A DNA stretch of 64,000 bases, taken from assembly GCA_002104945.1 (NCBI GenBank), contig MCFH01000022.1, positions 124,001-188,000 of the forward strand, written 5' to 3'. The first letter of the stretch is position 1. Every line of letters begins with the position of its first letter. Positions 1 through 11,872 of this stretch are shown here, one piece after another. Made by a program: the position numbers and the translations under genes. Below the pieces are notes generated by a model, which was given only the letters and a program-made list of their open reading frames with translations, did no database searches and was not told the DNA's origin. The stretch comes from Piromyces finnis (lineage: Eukaryota > Neocallimastigomycota > Neocallimastigomycetes > Neocallimastigales > Neocallimastigaceae).

Positions 1-3000
1 ATTTCAATTACAAATGGTTGGTATCTGTGCTTGATTAGATTACCAACTTTATTCTTTCTAATTTTCATGGAGGAGTCGTTCGACTTATATTTTGACTTTT
101 TAGAGTTTCTTTCAAACTCTTGTATTAATTGTTTATCTGGAATCTGATCTTCAGAAATCCAAGTGGATTTGTCAAATCCTTTCCATGTTAACTTATAAAA
201 TGTTTCACCATTAACAGATTTCATCTTTTCAATTTTCTCTGGAATTTTTTCAATTAAATCTGTGTTAAGGTGAATGTTCCTCTTCCTACGATTAGACCTG
301 TCGTTAAACTTGTTTTCAAAGTATGGTTCTAACAATGAAACATGAAAGACTGGATGACATCTCATTGTCTTTGGATATTTCAATTTGAAAGCGAGAGAAC
401 TAACTTTTCCAATTATCTCAAATGGGCCAAGCATTTGAGGTGCTAATTTTCTCTTTAGGTTAGTTCCAGGAGAATCTTTCAATAACCATACCTTCTTTCC
501 CACTTCGAACTCCGGGGGAATCATTCTCTTCATATCGGCATATTTCTTATATGTTTCTTTTGCTTTTTCTAAGTTTTCTTTTAATAATTTAAAGTTTTCA
601 TTCATATCAATTACTCTTTGTTCAGCTCTACTAGGTCTATCATTAGCTGGAATTTCTAAGCTGAACTTTGGATGAAAACCATAATTAGCAAAGATTGGAG
701 ATTGATTTATAGATTGTTGTAAAGTATTATTATATGCAAATTCAGCAAATGGGATAAGATCAACCCAGTTATTCTGCTTTTTATTTATAAAACAACGGAA
801 ATATTGTTCTAATATGCCGTTCACCCTCTCCGTTTGACCATCTGTCTGCGGATGGTTGGCAGTTGATAATGAATGATTGATATTAAGAAGGTCACAAAGT
901 CTTGACCAAAAGTCAGAAGTAAATTGCGAGCCTCTATCAGAAATGATGGAATCAGGAAGACCATGCAAACGGAAGACATTAGCAATAAAAGCATCAGCAG
1001 CAATCGAAGCAGTAGGAAGACAACGTAAAGGAATGGCGTGAGCAAATTTAGTAAATCTATCGACAACAACCATGAGAGTTGTCATATCTCTGGACTTAGG
1101 AAGATCAACAATAAAATCAATAGAAATATCAGACCAGGGCCTACTGGGAGTGTCCAAAGGGGATAACAATCCATAAGGCTTATGTCTGGGGACTTTGGAT
1201 TTGCAACAAGTCACGCAAGATTTGATAAAAGATTTAACGTCTGAATGAAACCTTGGCCACCAAAAGTTTCTGGAAATCAGTTCAGTGGTTTTCTTAATAC
1301 CGAAATTACCAGCAGCAACAGAATCATGATGAAGTTCCAAAACTCTTGTCCTAAGAGATTTAGAAACATAAATAAGATTATTATATAACAAAAATCCCTC
1401 GTTATCAATAATAACTTTATCAATATTTTTAATAGGTGCATTACATGCAGAACCATTCATTTTAAATTGGACAATAGAATTATACAAATCGTCATTTTTA
1501 AGTTCTAATAAAATAGAATCGATTAACGGTTTGTTATCGCTATGATGAAACGAAATAGTAAGACAAGAAACATCAGAATTAATATTATTCTCTAAATGGT
1601 CACTTCTACGAGACAGGATATCAGGCTTACCGGATTTCTTTCCAGTTCTATAAATGAGTTTAAAATCAAATCTGGATAAGAACAAATTCCATCTAATTTG
1701 TCTCTGAGATAACATTTCAGGTTTTCTAGGAAATGTTAAATTCTTGTGATCAGTATAAATTATGAACGGATGGTGTGCACCTTCTAAATAATGACGCCAT
1801 TCTTCAAGAGCAACCACAATAGCCAAAAGTTCCTTGTCATATATAGGATAGTTTCTTTGACAACTCGTCAAACTTTTAGAAAGAAATGCAATAGGATGTA
1901 ATTTGCCATCAAATTCTTGAGAGAGAATAGCACCGACAGCATAATTACTAGCATCAGTTTCCACAATAAATTGTTTATTACTATCCGCATGTTTCAGAAT
2001 AGGAGCTGACGTGAACAGAGATTTTAATAAAATAAAAGCGTCCTGATCTTCTTTCACCCAGTTAAAAGCAACATTCTTTCTAGTGAGTTTGTGAAGAGGG
2101 TTTGCAATTTTAGCAAAGTCTTTAATAAAAATTCTGTAATAGTTGCATAAACCAATAAAAGACTGAACCTCTTTAACATTCTTGGGAACCGGCCAATCGA
2201 GAATTGCTTTAACTTTATTTTCATCCATTTGCAATCCATCCTTTGAAATGACATAACCAAGAAAAGTGGTTTTCTCAACATCAAACTCACATTTTTCTAA
2301 TTTAACATAAAGATTATTTTCAAGTAGTTTCTTAAGTACCTTTTTAACATGCTCATGATGTTCTTTGATGTTATTAGAATAAATAAGAATATCATCAATA
2401 TATGAGATAACAAAATCGTCTAAATAGTCACTAAGGACATCGTTAATGAAGTGTTGAAAAGTTGCAGGTGCATTCTTTAATCCAAAAGGCATAACCAGAT
2501 ATTCAAAATGTCCATATCTAGTACGAAAAGCCGTTTTGTATTCGTCACCTTCTTTAATACGAACAAGATTATAGGCGGATTTAAGGTCTAATTTAGTAAA
2601 AATCTTAGCATTTTTCACCCTATCCAAAAGGTCACTAATTAAAGGTAAAGGATATGAATTACGAATGGTAATATCATTCAACTTTCTATAATCGATACAA
2701 AGTCTTAGGGAGCCATCCTTCTTTTTAACAAATAAAATTGGGGCACCAGCAGGAGACGATGATTTCCTAATAAAACCTTTATTTAAATTATCATCAATAT
2801 ATTTTTTAAGTTCCTCTCTTTCAACTTCAGTTAATGGATACAAAGGTCCATAAAATAAAGTCGAATCATCTTTAAGTTTGATTTCACAATCATAAGGTCT
2901 ATGAGGAGGTAACACTTCACAATTTTTTTCATTAAACACTTCACTAAATTCTAAATATTGGGTTGGTACGGCGACCAATTTATCTTTATTAATATCTTTT

Positions 3001-4526
3001 CCATTATTATTATTATTACTACATGATTTGTTATCATTATTACATGTTTCATTAATTTTTGTTACAATACATTTAACTTTTTTATTAAAACTAATATATT
3101 CATCATCGCTATCATCTTCATCATTGATGGTTCTAACAAGGCGGCCTTTAACATATTCTTTTTCTTCATTGTTTGGGGCAGAGGGATCTACTTTCGGCTT
3201 TTTGGTCAAGCTTCGGTCGAGAACATCATGATCTAACTGATCATTCTTTGACTTCTTTCTTGGTTTTCTCTTTCTTTTGCATTTATTACAATGTCTGGCA
3301 CAATAACCAGAACTAAAAGCGATTTTCTTAGAGTCGTAGAAAGCATTTGGATTATGCTTCTTTATCCACGGCAAACCAAGAATAACATCAACACCGGGGA
3401 CTTGTAATCCATAAAGTTGAATTACTTCGAAGTGATTTTTGCAACGGAGCATGCACTTCTCAGTCCTTTCCCAAACACTAACAACTCCATCACTAACACC
3501 TGAAACACGGAATGGTTCCACTTTTTCCAAATTAATACCAAGTTCTTCAGCAAGACTTGGATTAATGAAATTTAATTCAGAACCGGAATCAATTAAAACC
3601 TTAATTTTAACTTCCGAAACTTCATTGGTACTCAAGTAAAAGTCCACAAGGTTTAAATCACTTTTCACTCCCTTGACTCCAACTTTGTAAATTTTTGGAT
3701 TAACAATTTTTGGAGTCCTTTCTTTAACAATTCTTAACACTTTTCTGGGCTTTACTCTATTAGGACAATTAAACTTTAAATGTCCCGGTTGTTTACAAAG
3801 AAAACATAACCCCTTTTTCTTTTCTTCTTCAAAATTGTCTATGTTTTCATTGTAATTTTTACTTGATCCTTGGATATTCACATACCTTTTGCGTTTATTT
3901 TCTCTACTAATTCTAAATACATCCACATCCATAGGATCGTTAGCCCTTCTACCATTAAAATAAAATTCACTTAGAGAATTCCTTTTCATCATATCTTCAA
4001 CTAAAATAGTTGAAGAAATCAATTGTTCAATTGAAGTTGGGTTTGATTCAATGAAAGCCAACTTCTCCCTAAGTGGTGGTAATAAACCTTTCAGAAACAT
4101 GTAGATTTTTGCGCTATCCTTAAAGCTTGAATTTTGGCTAATACGTTGAAACTCGGTAATGTAATCTAATACCTGACCAAGTTTCCTTTGGCGAAGATTA
4201 TCTAATTTACCGTTAGCTACAACGGTATCGTATCTATAACTGCCAAAATTAGCCTTCAACCTATCTACAAATTCATCATAATGGTTTAAAACCCCACTAT
4301 TATTCTTCATCAACACTGAAGCCCATTCCAAAGGTTTACCAGAGAAGTATGATATAACGAAGTCGACCTTGACTCGATCTGTATTATACAGTGTCGGTCG
4401 AGTACGAAATACCAACTCAACTCTGGTTAAAAATCCATCCAATTCTCTTTGTTTACCAGAAAATATCGGTGGAGCATTAATAATGTTCCCCGAATTCCCA
4501 GAAACACCCACAGTCCTATCACCCAT
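1..4526 (-). CDS. Gag-Pol polyprotein of Ty3/gypsy chromovirus (element 1), 3' end off the window
   Basis: One open frame reads leftward from an ATG at 4526 to the window edge, at least 1508 codons, and I found no stop in it. Order seen: Gag; CCHC zinc knuckle (C241, C244, H249, C254); aspartic protease DSGSE (D313); reverse transcriptase with SYIDDIL (D711, D712); RNase H; integrase with HHCC and a catalytic triad D1137, D1197, E1233 (35 residues between the last two, as in the family); and near the edge a chromodomain-like LTWKGF...STW segment. It would make virus-like particles, copy the RNA to cDNA and insert it. The frame stays open upstream of the ATG into an A-tract, so the ATG is chosen because it is the first one before a Gag-like sequence. 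Gag and Pol are fused without a stop, as in Tf1. The 3' LTR is not in the window, so intactness cannot be judged. Confidence 0.93.
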   Translation of the reverse strand, partial: MGDRTVGVSGNSGNIINAPPIFSGKQRELDGFLTRVELVFRTRPTLYNTDRVKVDFVISYFSGKPLEWASVLMKNNSGVLNHYDEFVDRLKANFGSYRYDTVVANGKLDNLRQRKLGQVLDYITEFQRISQNSSFKDSAKIYMFLKGLLPPLREKLAFIESNPTSIEQLISSTILVEDMMKRNSLSEFYFNGRRANDPMDVDVFRISRENKRKRYVNIQGSSKNYNENIDNFEEEKKKGLCFLCKQPGHLKFNCPNRVKPRKVLRIVKERTPKIVNPKIYKVGVKGVKSDLNLVDFYLSTNEVSEVKIKVLIDSGSELNFINPSLAEELGINLEKVEPFRVSGVSDGVVSVWERTEKCMLRCKNHFEVIQLYGLQVPGVDVILGLPWIKKHNPNAFYDSKKIAFSSGYCARHCNKCKRKRKPRKKSKNDQLDHDVLDRSLTKKPKVDPSAPNNEEKEYVKGRLVRTINDEDDSDDEYISFNKKVKCIVTKINETCNNDNKSCSNNNNNGKDINKDKLVAVPTQYLEFSEVFNEKNCEVLPPHRPYDCEIKLKDDSTLFYGPLYPLTEVEREELKKYIDDNLNKGFIRKSSSPAGAPILFVKKKDGSLRLCIDYRKLNDITIRNSYPLPLISDLLDRVKNAKIFTKLDLKSAYNLVRIKEGDEYKTAFRTRYGHFEYLVMPFGLKNAPATFQHFINDVLSDYLDDFVISYIDDILIYSNNIKEHHEHVKKVLKKLLENNLYVKLEKCEFDVEKTTFLGYVISKDGLQMDENKVKAILDWPVPKNVKEVQSFIGLCNYYRIFIKDFAKIANPLHKLTRKNVAFNWVKEDQDAFILLKSLFTSAPILKHADSNKQFIVETDASNYAVGAILSQEFDGKLHPIAFLSKSLTSCQRNYPIYDKELLAIVVALEEWRHYLEGAHHPFIIYTDHKNLTFPRKPEMLSQRQIRWNLFLSRFDFKLIYRTGKKSGKPDILSRRSDHLENNINSDVSCLTISFHHSDNKPLIDSILLELKNDDLYNSIVQFKMNGSACNAPIKNIDKVIIDNEGFLLYNNLIYVSKSLRTRVLELHHDSVAAGNFGIKKTTELISRNFWWPRFHSDVKSFIKSCVTCCKSKVPRHKPYGLLSPLDTPSRPWSDISIDFIVDLPKSRDMTTLMVVVDRFTKFAHAIPLRCLPTASIAADAFIANVFRLHGLPDSIISDRGSQFTSDFWSRLCDLLNINHSLSTANHPQTDGQTERVNGILEQYFRCFINKKQNNWVDLIPFAEFAYNNTLQQSINQSPIFANYGFHPKFSLEIPANDRPSRAEQRVIDMNENFKLLKENLEKAKETYKKYADMKRMIPPEFEVGKKVWLLKDSPGTNLKRKLAPQMLGPFEIIGKVSSLAFKLKYPKTMRCHPVFHVSLLEPYFENKFNDRSNRRKRNIHLNTDLIEKIPEKIEKMKSVNGETFYKLTWKGFDKSTWISEDQIPDKQLIQEFERNSKKSKYKSNDSSMKIRKNKVGNLIKHRYQPFVIE

Positions 4527-5002
4527 CTCTAAATTTAAACTTTCAAACTCACCAATCCAACGTAAACTATTAAATAAAATAAAAAATGTTTTCTTACTAC
4601 TGTTCCAAGTAAGTAATCTTAATTTTTTTTTTTTTTTTTTTTACACTAATACAATCTATTTAAATACAAAAGTAATTCAAACGCGTTCTGCAAAGCAGTG
4701 TCGAACAAGTTTTGTATCTATATATTGATTCCTTCGGCTATAGTAGCTGTAGAATTCCTTTAACTAGGGCAGCAACAGAGTTTAACCTATAATTGTTTCA
4801 GTAATTCTTCTTCTATGGTAGCAACCAAGTTCTTCTATAAATTCTTCTTCTGTGGTAGCAACCAAGTACTTCGGTAGATTCTTCTTCTATGGTAGCAACC
4901 AAGTTCTTCTAGAAATTCTTCTTCTGTGGTAGCAACCAAGTACTTCGGTAGATTCTTCTTCTGACAGTAGTAGATATCCTAACGTACTCTTGAAGTAGTT
5001 AG
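4527..5002 (-). other. Element 1 leader between primer site and gag
   Basis: Untranslated leader of element 1. It has a 20-nt A-tract on the coding strand (4623-4642) and a tandem repeat (4805-4952). No other gene is seen. Confidence 0.75.
4805..4952. repeat. Four tandem copies of a 37-bp unit in the element 1 leader
   Basis: Units at 4805-4841, 4842-4878, 4879-4915 and 4916-4952, each starting TTCTTCTTCT and containing GGTAGCAACCAAGT. Units alternate between two variants (TTCTTCTATAAA-like and ACTTCGGTAGA ends), which suggests a 74-bp double unit was copied. A fifth unit starts at 4953 and breaks off after about 10 bases. Confidence 0.9.
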
Positions 5003-5013
5003 GTAATTGTTAT
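5003..5013 (-). promoter_or_regulatory. Primer binding site of element 1, self-priming type
   Basis: On the coding strand ATAACAATTAC directly follows the end of the 5' LTR. It is the exact complement of 11 nt inside the LTR (5136-5146), which begin 36 bp downstream of the TATA box (TATAAATAG, 5174-5182). This is the Tf1 arrangement, in which the RNA 5' end folds back as primer. No tRNA-like TGG start is present. Confidence 0.8.
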
Positions 5014-5619
5014 TGTAATGGCGACACAGAAAGAATAGATTAGGATATCTATTCTATTACAATAACACTAAATTTAAAATAAAAATAAAAATTGTTTTAT
5101 TAAAAAATATCTTTTATTATAATAGAAATTTATTAATAACAATTACATCGATCAAAATGATGAAAAATATCTTCTATTTATATTTTTCCTAAATACATTT
5201 ATATTATATTATAACTATTTATTTAAAATATATTATTATTTAAAATCTACACTAAAATCTTAATTATTAATAAATATTTAAACTATAACTATTTTTAGTA
5301 AAATACAATTGGCAATTCAAATTAAGTACTATTTAATTTGAATATGTGCCCATGTATTATTGATATATTAATCATTTATTATTTATCTATTTCTATAAAA
5401 AAAACAATACTAAAACTAGGGATTTAAATTGAGAATATTAATTTACTTGTTAAACATTAAAAATAAATTAATAATTTATTTTGTTTTAAACTTTAATTAT
5501 TAATAAATAAATTATGTCTCATTTTCTTTTTCTGAATATAATTTGTGTAACTTAAACAATAATACTTGTGGCTTAAGTTACATTAAAGATATCAAACAGA
5601 GGCGTTTGATATCTTTACA
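5014..5619 (-). repeat. 5' LTR of element 1 (Y family)
   Basis: 606 bp. On the sense strand it begins TGTAAAGATATC and ends CCATTACA. The first ~36 bases form a hairpin (AAAGATATC paired with GATATCTTT). A TATA box lies at 5174-5182, with the predicted RNA start at 5146. Related Y copies are at 5620-6201 and 40606-41090. Confidence 0.85.
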
Positions 5620-6201
5620 ATATCTAACCTATTACAATAACACACAAAATAAATATGTTTTATAAAGAATAGTTTTTTTTTATTAATTTATTGTAATAAA
5701 ATTGTTAATAACAATTACATCGATAAAATGATGAAAAATATCTTCTATTTATATTTTTCCTAAATACATTTATATTATATTATAACTATTTATTTCATAT
5801 ATATTATTATTTAAAATCTACACTAAAATCTTAATTATTAATAAATATTTAAACTATAACTATTTTTAGTAAAATGCAATTGGCAATTCAAATTAAGTAC
5901 TATTCAATTTGAATATGTGCCCATGTATTATTGATATATTAATCATTTATTATTTATATATTAGTTATCTATTTCTATGAAAAAACAATACTAAAACTAG
6001 GGATTTAAATTGAGAATTTTAATTTACTTGTTAAACATTAAAAATAAATTAATAATTTATTTTGTTTTAAACTTTAATTATTAATAAATAAATTATGTCT
6101 CATTTTCTTTTTCTGTAATATAATTTGTGTAACTTAAACAATAATACTTGTGGCTTAAGTTACATTAAAGATATCAAGCTGAGGTGTTTGATATCTTTAC
6201 A
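5620..6201 (-). repeat. Y-family LTR lacking its 3' ~40 bp, next to element 1
   Basis: Nearly identical to 5014-5619 but it lacks the sense-strand end (TGTAATGGCGACA on the plus strand). It starts at ATATC, a sequence present at the matching place in the full LTR. Inference: element 1 inserted into this LTR with target duplication ATATC, and the missing piece lies left of the window. Confidence 0.7.
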
Positions 6202-6400
6202 GGTGACTAAAGTTCCTTATTCGCCAGAGTTCACAAAAGTATTCAACTTGAGAGTCCTGTATTGCGTGCTTTTTATCACACTAACAATTCCTTCCCCCAA
6301 GTAAGCGTGCTATTCACACTCGTCCTACTTTTACAAATACTTCAATGATTAACAGCTATAGTTTCTAACCAACTGAAACTAGTTAATTATACACTGAAAA
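6202..6400. other. Low-copy segment, function unknown
   Basis: About 200 bp with clearly higher G+C than its surroundings and no match elsewhere in the window that I can see. A plus-strand frame is open from about 6203 to 6301 (it includes PYSPEFTKVFNL) and then meets a stop inside CAAGTAAGC, which could also be a 5' splice site. I do not recognise the protein. It may be a fragment of a host gene or of an older element. Confidence 0.3.
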
Positions 6401-7082
6401 TCTGTATATGAGCTCTATAAGCTCCTAGTATATTTTTACAAGTATTTTTATTTATAAAGTTTTATATTTATAATTTTTTTTTGGTGTATATATATTTATA
6501 TATATATATATACTTAAATCTTTATTTATTATCTTTATTTATTATTATTTTAATTTATTTTTATTATTTATTTGTTTTTATGTATATATACCTAATATAT
6601 ATATACCTATTTTATTATTATAATTAATTCTTTCAACTATCTTATTTATAATATTATCAATCTATTTATCTAATAATTCTTCTATACTATTTTTTTTTTA
6701 AATTCTTTTCTTATTTAAAATATCTATATATTTTATATAATATATAATGTTTATATATCAATTTACTATATTAATACTATACTATTAAATATTATAATTT
6801 ATTTATTTTATTTTAATATTGTTTTAATAATATTTAAATAATATTTCAATATTGAATATTGATTTATTATTTTAATATTATTTTATTATTTAATAAGTTA
6901 TAATTTCTAAATAGATAAAATATTGAGAATATTTAACTATTCTATTAACTATCTATTCTATATTATTATAACTTGATTATTTATTTAATTTCATAGAATA
7001 TTTTACTATTCTATATGAAATTTTTATATAAAGAAAATTTTATATATTTACCTTATTTTGATTCTCCGGTTCGAAGGACCAT
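6401..7082. other. AT-rich DNA, no gene seen
   Basis: TA dinucleotide runs near 6485-6515 and long A/T stretches. Only 7060-7082 is less AT-rich. Nothing else recognised. Confidence 0.6.
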
Positions 7083-7900
7083 TGATATAATTTGATAATA
7101 ATCTTAATTTTGAATTTTACTTCAAAAAGTGATTATTATATTATATCTTTGATTATAGCTATATAAGTTATATGGATTAGAATTTAAATTTGTTTTTATA
7201 AAAATTAATAAAATTGTTTTATTAAAAACACTAAATTGTTTTATTAGAAACACTCATTTTTCTAATATTTAATTATTTAAAAGTTTATTCATTTAATTAT
7301 AAAAGTGATTATTAAAATTATAAAAATATTAACTAAACTATATAATATTTCTTTATTAATAATAATAATAACCATGATTAAAATAAGAATATTTACATGT
7401 ATTTATATTTTCTTTTTAAGTTTAAACTATTTACATTAAAATAATAAAATTAATAACTATTTACAATAAAAGTAATTAAAAGTAATTAAAAATAACAATA
7501 AAAGAAACAATTAAAAGTTAAAGAATATAAAAAGTTGTTTATTTTACAATTAATTAAAGTAATAATTATTTTTAATATTTTAATAAAAGTGTTTAATTAT
7601 ATTATTTTATAACATGAATTATTATATTTGTTTACTTTTAAAGTGTAATTTACTAACGTAGTTATTAAATATTTAATTTAACAATTAATTTAACAAAAGT
7701 TATATATTTTGATCTCGATTAATTAAAGTTTATTATTTTCTTTCAATAATTAAAATATATGCAGTGTTGAGGATTAATTTTATTTTAGAATTTTGGTACA
7801 GTAATTAATTAAACTATAACTTATTTTAAGTTACTTTTAGGGTTAACTTAAAAATCAGGTTTAATAATAATTTTATATTTATTAATCTCATTATTTATCA
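7083..7900 (-). repeat. D-family solo LTR
   Basis: Begins TGATATAATTTG and ends ATTATTTATCA on the plus strand. The same sequence recurs at 11081-11872, 53048-53861 and, reversed, at 39294-40107 and 56345-57155. Sense orientation is taken from 56345, where the LTR follows the end of pol. A TATA-like TATAAATACATG is on the minus strand. Confidence 0.8.
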
Positions 7901-8486
7901 TAATTAATAAATAATTAAATTTATAAATTATAAATTAATAATAATAATAATAATAACAATAATTAAAATACAGATAAAAATTAAAATATTTAACATGTAT
8001 AAAATTATTAAATTAAAAATTGTAAATGTAAACTTTTTGTTTATTTAATTGTTTAATTCTTTTTAAATTAAATAGTTTATATTTGTTTATAATTATACTT
8101 TAAAATAATAATTTTGTATAAATAGTAATAGAAAATGTTCTTTTTAAAAGATGTTCCTAATAATCCAGTAAAATTAGATATATACTTTTAAATATTAAAT
8201 TCAAAAAAAAATGATTTTATAATAAAACTTATTTTTAAAAGGGTTACTAATAATCCCTGAAAATTAGAATATAAAACATACATTTTTTTATTTAATAATA
8301 CTAGAGTTATTAAATAATGATATAATTTTATAATTAAATAAACTTTATATTTTTAAAAATTAACTAATACTTGCAAATGAACAAGTATAAAAATCATTTA
8401 TTTTATTTTTTTATTTTTTTTAGATACAAATATTATCACTTTCTATAGTAAAATATAGAATTAAGATAATATTCTCTATCGTATCA
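7901..8486 (+). repeat. E-family LTR fragment
   Basis: Follows D without a gap and ends TCGTATCA. Other copies: 52457-53042, 41101-41727 (reversed, split by N) and ~38770-39293 (reversed). A TATA-like CATGTATAAAAT suggests plus-strand sense. The 5' boundary is unclear; D may have inserted near it. Confidence 0.6.
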
Positions 8487-8491
8487 AATGA

Positions 8492-9650
8492 TGCGTTGAC
8501 CGATATATTTTTGAACAATATAATGTTTTTAATAAATCATAAATTCTATATTATTATGATGAAACAATAAATTTAAAATAAAATAAAAAAATATGCTTTA
8601 TAATTAACAAATAAATCACTCAAAACTCGAAAATAAACTCTTATTATGTTTTAAATTAAATCTTTATTATATTCTATAATTTATTTATTATCTGTTTATT
8701 GTCTTTTTTATTCTCTATTTATTGTCCCCTCTTTATAAAGAAGAATTTTATCTTTCTTTTATACATTTTCATTTATTACATGTATTATTATTTTTAACTA
8801 TTAAATATTATTATTACTATTGTTATTATTTATTAAAATTAAAAGAATAAATTAAAATTATGTCTTAGTATTATAAAATATTATAGAATATTACTTATTT
8901 GATTTTCTTATTACTTCAAAATGCTTAAATTTAGAAAAATTATTATAAATTATCATTGACTATCATTAAATGTATAATACCTTGAATAAAATAATTAAAA
9001 TTTAAAATTAAAATAAAATTAAAATAAAATTAAAATAAAATTAAAATAAAATTAAAATAAAATTAAAATAAAATTAAAATAAAATTAAAATAAAAATATA
9101 ACAAAATTAAAATATTAAAAGTATCAATTATTATAAACACTCATTTTATACAGAAACATAAAAGAGTTCTGTATTTTATCTTTAGAATTGTTATTATTGT
9201 TCTATTTCCAGGTTTTAAGTTTATCATTTTAGTAATAATTACTCAATTAGTTATTTATTAATTTATAAGTTTAAGAGAATTTCTAAAGAACACTTGGATA
9301 AACACTAGAATTAATAATTTGATGTACCATTTTATTTTTAGTTTGTTTATTCATTTTTATTTATTTATTATTATTTTATTATTTTTATACATTATTAGAT
9401 TAAGGCGTTTTATTTATTTAATAATTTATTTTATTATTATCACTATTAGGTCGTTTTTACTCAGAATTTATTATATAATAAAGAATATTATTTATTTAAG
9501 TAAGGGTTATATAGGGTTATATTTTCATAAAATTATTATTCATTCATTTTTAAGGGTTATTATCGTTTATTTTTATTATAAGTTACTATGGGTTAAGTCG
9601 TGTATATTCAGTTAGTTTTTATTATGTTTTTATATGAGTAGCGTATCACA
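8492..9650 (-). repeat. C-family solo LTR with target duplication AATGA
   Basis: On the sense strand TGTGATACGC...CAACGCA. AATGA at 8487-8491 is repeated at 9651-9655. The hydrophobic 98-codon frame at 9319-9615 lies inside this LTR and is not a gene. Another copy is at 31896-32999. A 3' end fragment at 57175-57327 is followed by a tRNA-type primer site, which fixes the orientation. Confidence 0.85.
8996..9097. repeat. 11-bp AT minisatellite inside the C LTR
   Basis: About nine tandem copies of an 11-bp unit (ATTAAAATAAA). The corresponding place in the other C copy (near 32450-32500) has only about two degenerate units. Confidence 0.85.
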
Positions 9651-9652
9651 AA

Positions 9653-11073
9653 TGATAAATAATAATTATAAATATATTATACATTTGATATTAGTAGAAA
9701 ATTTTATTATAAAATAATTATTAAATAATTTTATATAGTTTATTATAAAAATATAATTTACATAAAATCAAATATTTTATAAATTTATATATTTGATTGG
9801 GTTAAATTATAAAAATAATTTTTATTATAAAGAATAATAATATTTTTTAGTAGAAAACAAGAAGACTTAGATTACTAATAATAAGTTAAATTTTAATAAT
9901 AGTTAATATAATTAATTAGTGAATACATAATAATATTTAAAAGACAAAAAATAAGTTTTTATATAATAAAAATTATTGTTAAAAAGAGCGTAAGAACAAT
10001 AAATAAAAGAAAATATAAAAACGAAATTAAACTTGTCTAATTTGTAATTATTGTGTTAATAATAAATAATATTTTATAGAATAAATCTGGTGTTATTATT
10101 CTATATAAATATTATTAAAATAATAAAACTATTAAAATTATAAAATAACTTAAAATAAATAAATAAAACTAGTAGATATTGTTAAAGCTCGTACAATAGC
10201 TGTCGAGATAAAACAATATAAGATAACAGAAGAAGTAGTTAAAAAGTTGTAATATAACTACCAATCTGTAAAATATTGTATTAATAGAATAATGTATTTA
10301 ATACGTATTTAAAATAATGTATAATGTATTAAATTAATGTACCGTAAAATTTATTTTTTAATTACAAAAATTTATATCACAATATATTAACATAAATTTA
10401 TGTAAAATATAATTTTATGATAAGATAAAGTTTTTGATGATAAAATAAAATTTTAAATTAAATAAATTTTAACCAATAAATACTTTAGATAATAAAAAAT
10501 TTTTTTTATAAACTAAGCCTCAAAATTAGAAATAAATAAATTGAATATATGTTTGAAATATAATCAACCATATAGTAAATAAATCAAAACTTTATTTTAA
10601 GTTTAGAAAATTCTTTAGTAAATAAATTGAATTTAAATAGTTTAATACAAATAATTTCTTTTAATAAATGTATAAATGTAAACAATGTAAAATTATAATA
10701 TTAAAACATGTATATTAGAATTTATTCAATTTATTTAAAAAGTATAAATAAAGAAAATTTTTCAACTATTGAAACGATAGTTGGAAAATCGTATAGGTTA
10801 ATTTTGTTTAGATAAATTAACATTAGTTTATAATTAGTTTATAGTTTAGATTAATAATTTTAGTTTTAAATAAATATAAATTGATTACCTAGTGAGGGCT
10901 CTGGTAAAATATCCTTCACGGTAAAGTAATCAACGGTTGTTTTAGTTTAGTTATTTTAAAATAATTTAATAAATAAAATATAAAAAATTAAAAATAATTT
11001 AAAGTGTAGTTTAGAATATTGAGTGTATACAAACCTGAACTTAGTTTAGAATATTTTACACAATCCGTTATCA
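9653..11073. repeat. H-family solo LTR split by an N-family LTR
   Basis: TGATAAATAATAATT...CCAATCCGTTATCA. The H sequence is 9653-10266 plus 11066-11073, with N between them. Other H copies: 30272-31894 (split by I) and 51835-52456 (unbroken). Confidence 0.82.
10267..11060 (+). repeat. N-family solo LTR with target duplication CAATC
   Basis: TGTAAAATATTG...ATATTTTACA, with CAATC at 10262-10266 and 11061-11065. It contains a TATA box (TATAAATAAAG, near 10743), a hairpin (CAACTA...TAGTTG, near 10770-10790) and a longer stem TTGATTAC...GTAATCAA (near 10880-10932). A second copy is at 41728-42550. Confidence 0.85.
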
Positions 11074-11080
11074 CAAATCA

Positions 11081-11872
11081 TGATATAATTTGATAATAAT
11101 CTTAATTTTGAATTTTACTTCAAAAAGTGATTATTATATTATATCTTGAGTTATAACTATATAAGTTATATGGATTAGAATTTGAAATTGTTTTTATAAA
11201 GATTAATAAAATTGTTTTATTAAAAACACTAAATTGTTTTATTAGAAACACTCGTTTTTCTAATATTTAAATATTTAAAATTTTATTTAATTAATTATAA
11301 AAGTGATTATTAAAATTATAATATTTCTTTATTAATAATAATAATAATGATTAAAATAAGAATATTTACATGTATTTATATTTTCTTTTAATTTTAAACT
11401 ATTTACATTAAAATAATAAAATTAATAACTATTTACAGTAAAAGTAATTAAAAGTAATTAAAAATAACAATAAAAGAAACAATTAAAAGTTAAAGAATAT
11501 AAAAAGTTGTTTATTTTACAATTAATTAAAGTAATAACTATTTTTAATATTTTAATAAAAGTGTATAATTATATTATTTTATAACATGGATTATTATATT
11601 TGTTTACTTTTAAAGTGTAATTTACTAACGAAGTTATTAAATATTTAATTTAATAATTAATTTAACAAAAGTTATATATTTTGATCTCGATTAATTAAAG
11701 TTTATTATTTTCTTTCAATAATTAGAATATATGCAGTGTTTAGGATTAATTTTATTTTAGAATTTTGGTAAAGTAATTAATTAAACTATAACTTATTTAA
11801 AGTTACTTTTAGGGTTAATTTGAAAATCAGGTTTAATAATAATTTTATATTTATTAATTTCATTATTTATCA
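11081..11872 (-). repeat. D-family solo LTR
   Basis: Same ends as 7083-7900. It lies 7 bp from the H LTR and 3 bp from the F LTR, part of an end-to-end LTR stack leading to tRNA-Gly. Confidence 0.8.

Noticed and set aside
4369-4728. 119-codon plus-strand frame
   Set aside because: Antisense of the gag start and leader of element 1.
4805-4952. CRISPR-like array (37-bp repeats)
   Set aside because: Repeats are directly tandem without spacers, in a eukaryotic retroelement leader.
5584-6201. Helitron 3' ends, because of a hairpin near the element end
   Set aside because: The elements have TG...CA ends, a TATA box and TSDs or an LTR position next to gag, so the hairpin is the 5' end of an LTR.
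7060-7082. tRNA 3' end (GGTTCGAAGGACC)
   Set aside because: A box B-like string alone; no acceptor or anticodon arm can be drawn.
9319-9615. 98-codon hydrophobic open frame
   Set aside because: It lies wholly inside the C-family LTR, is made of Ile/Phe/Tyr/Leu codons expected from AT-rich DNA, and is not kept open in the other C copy.
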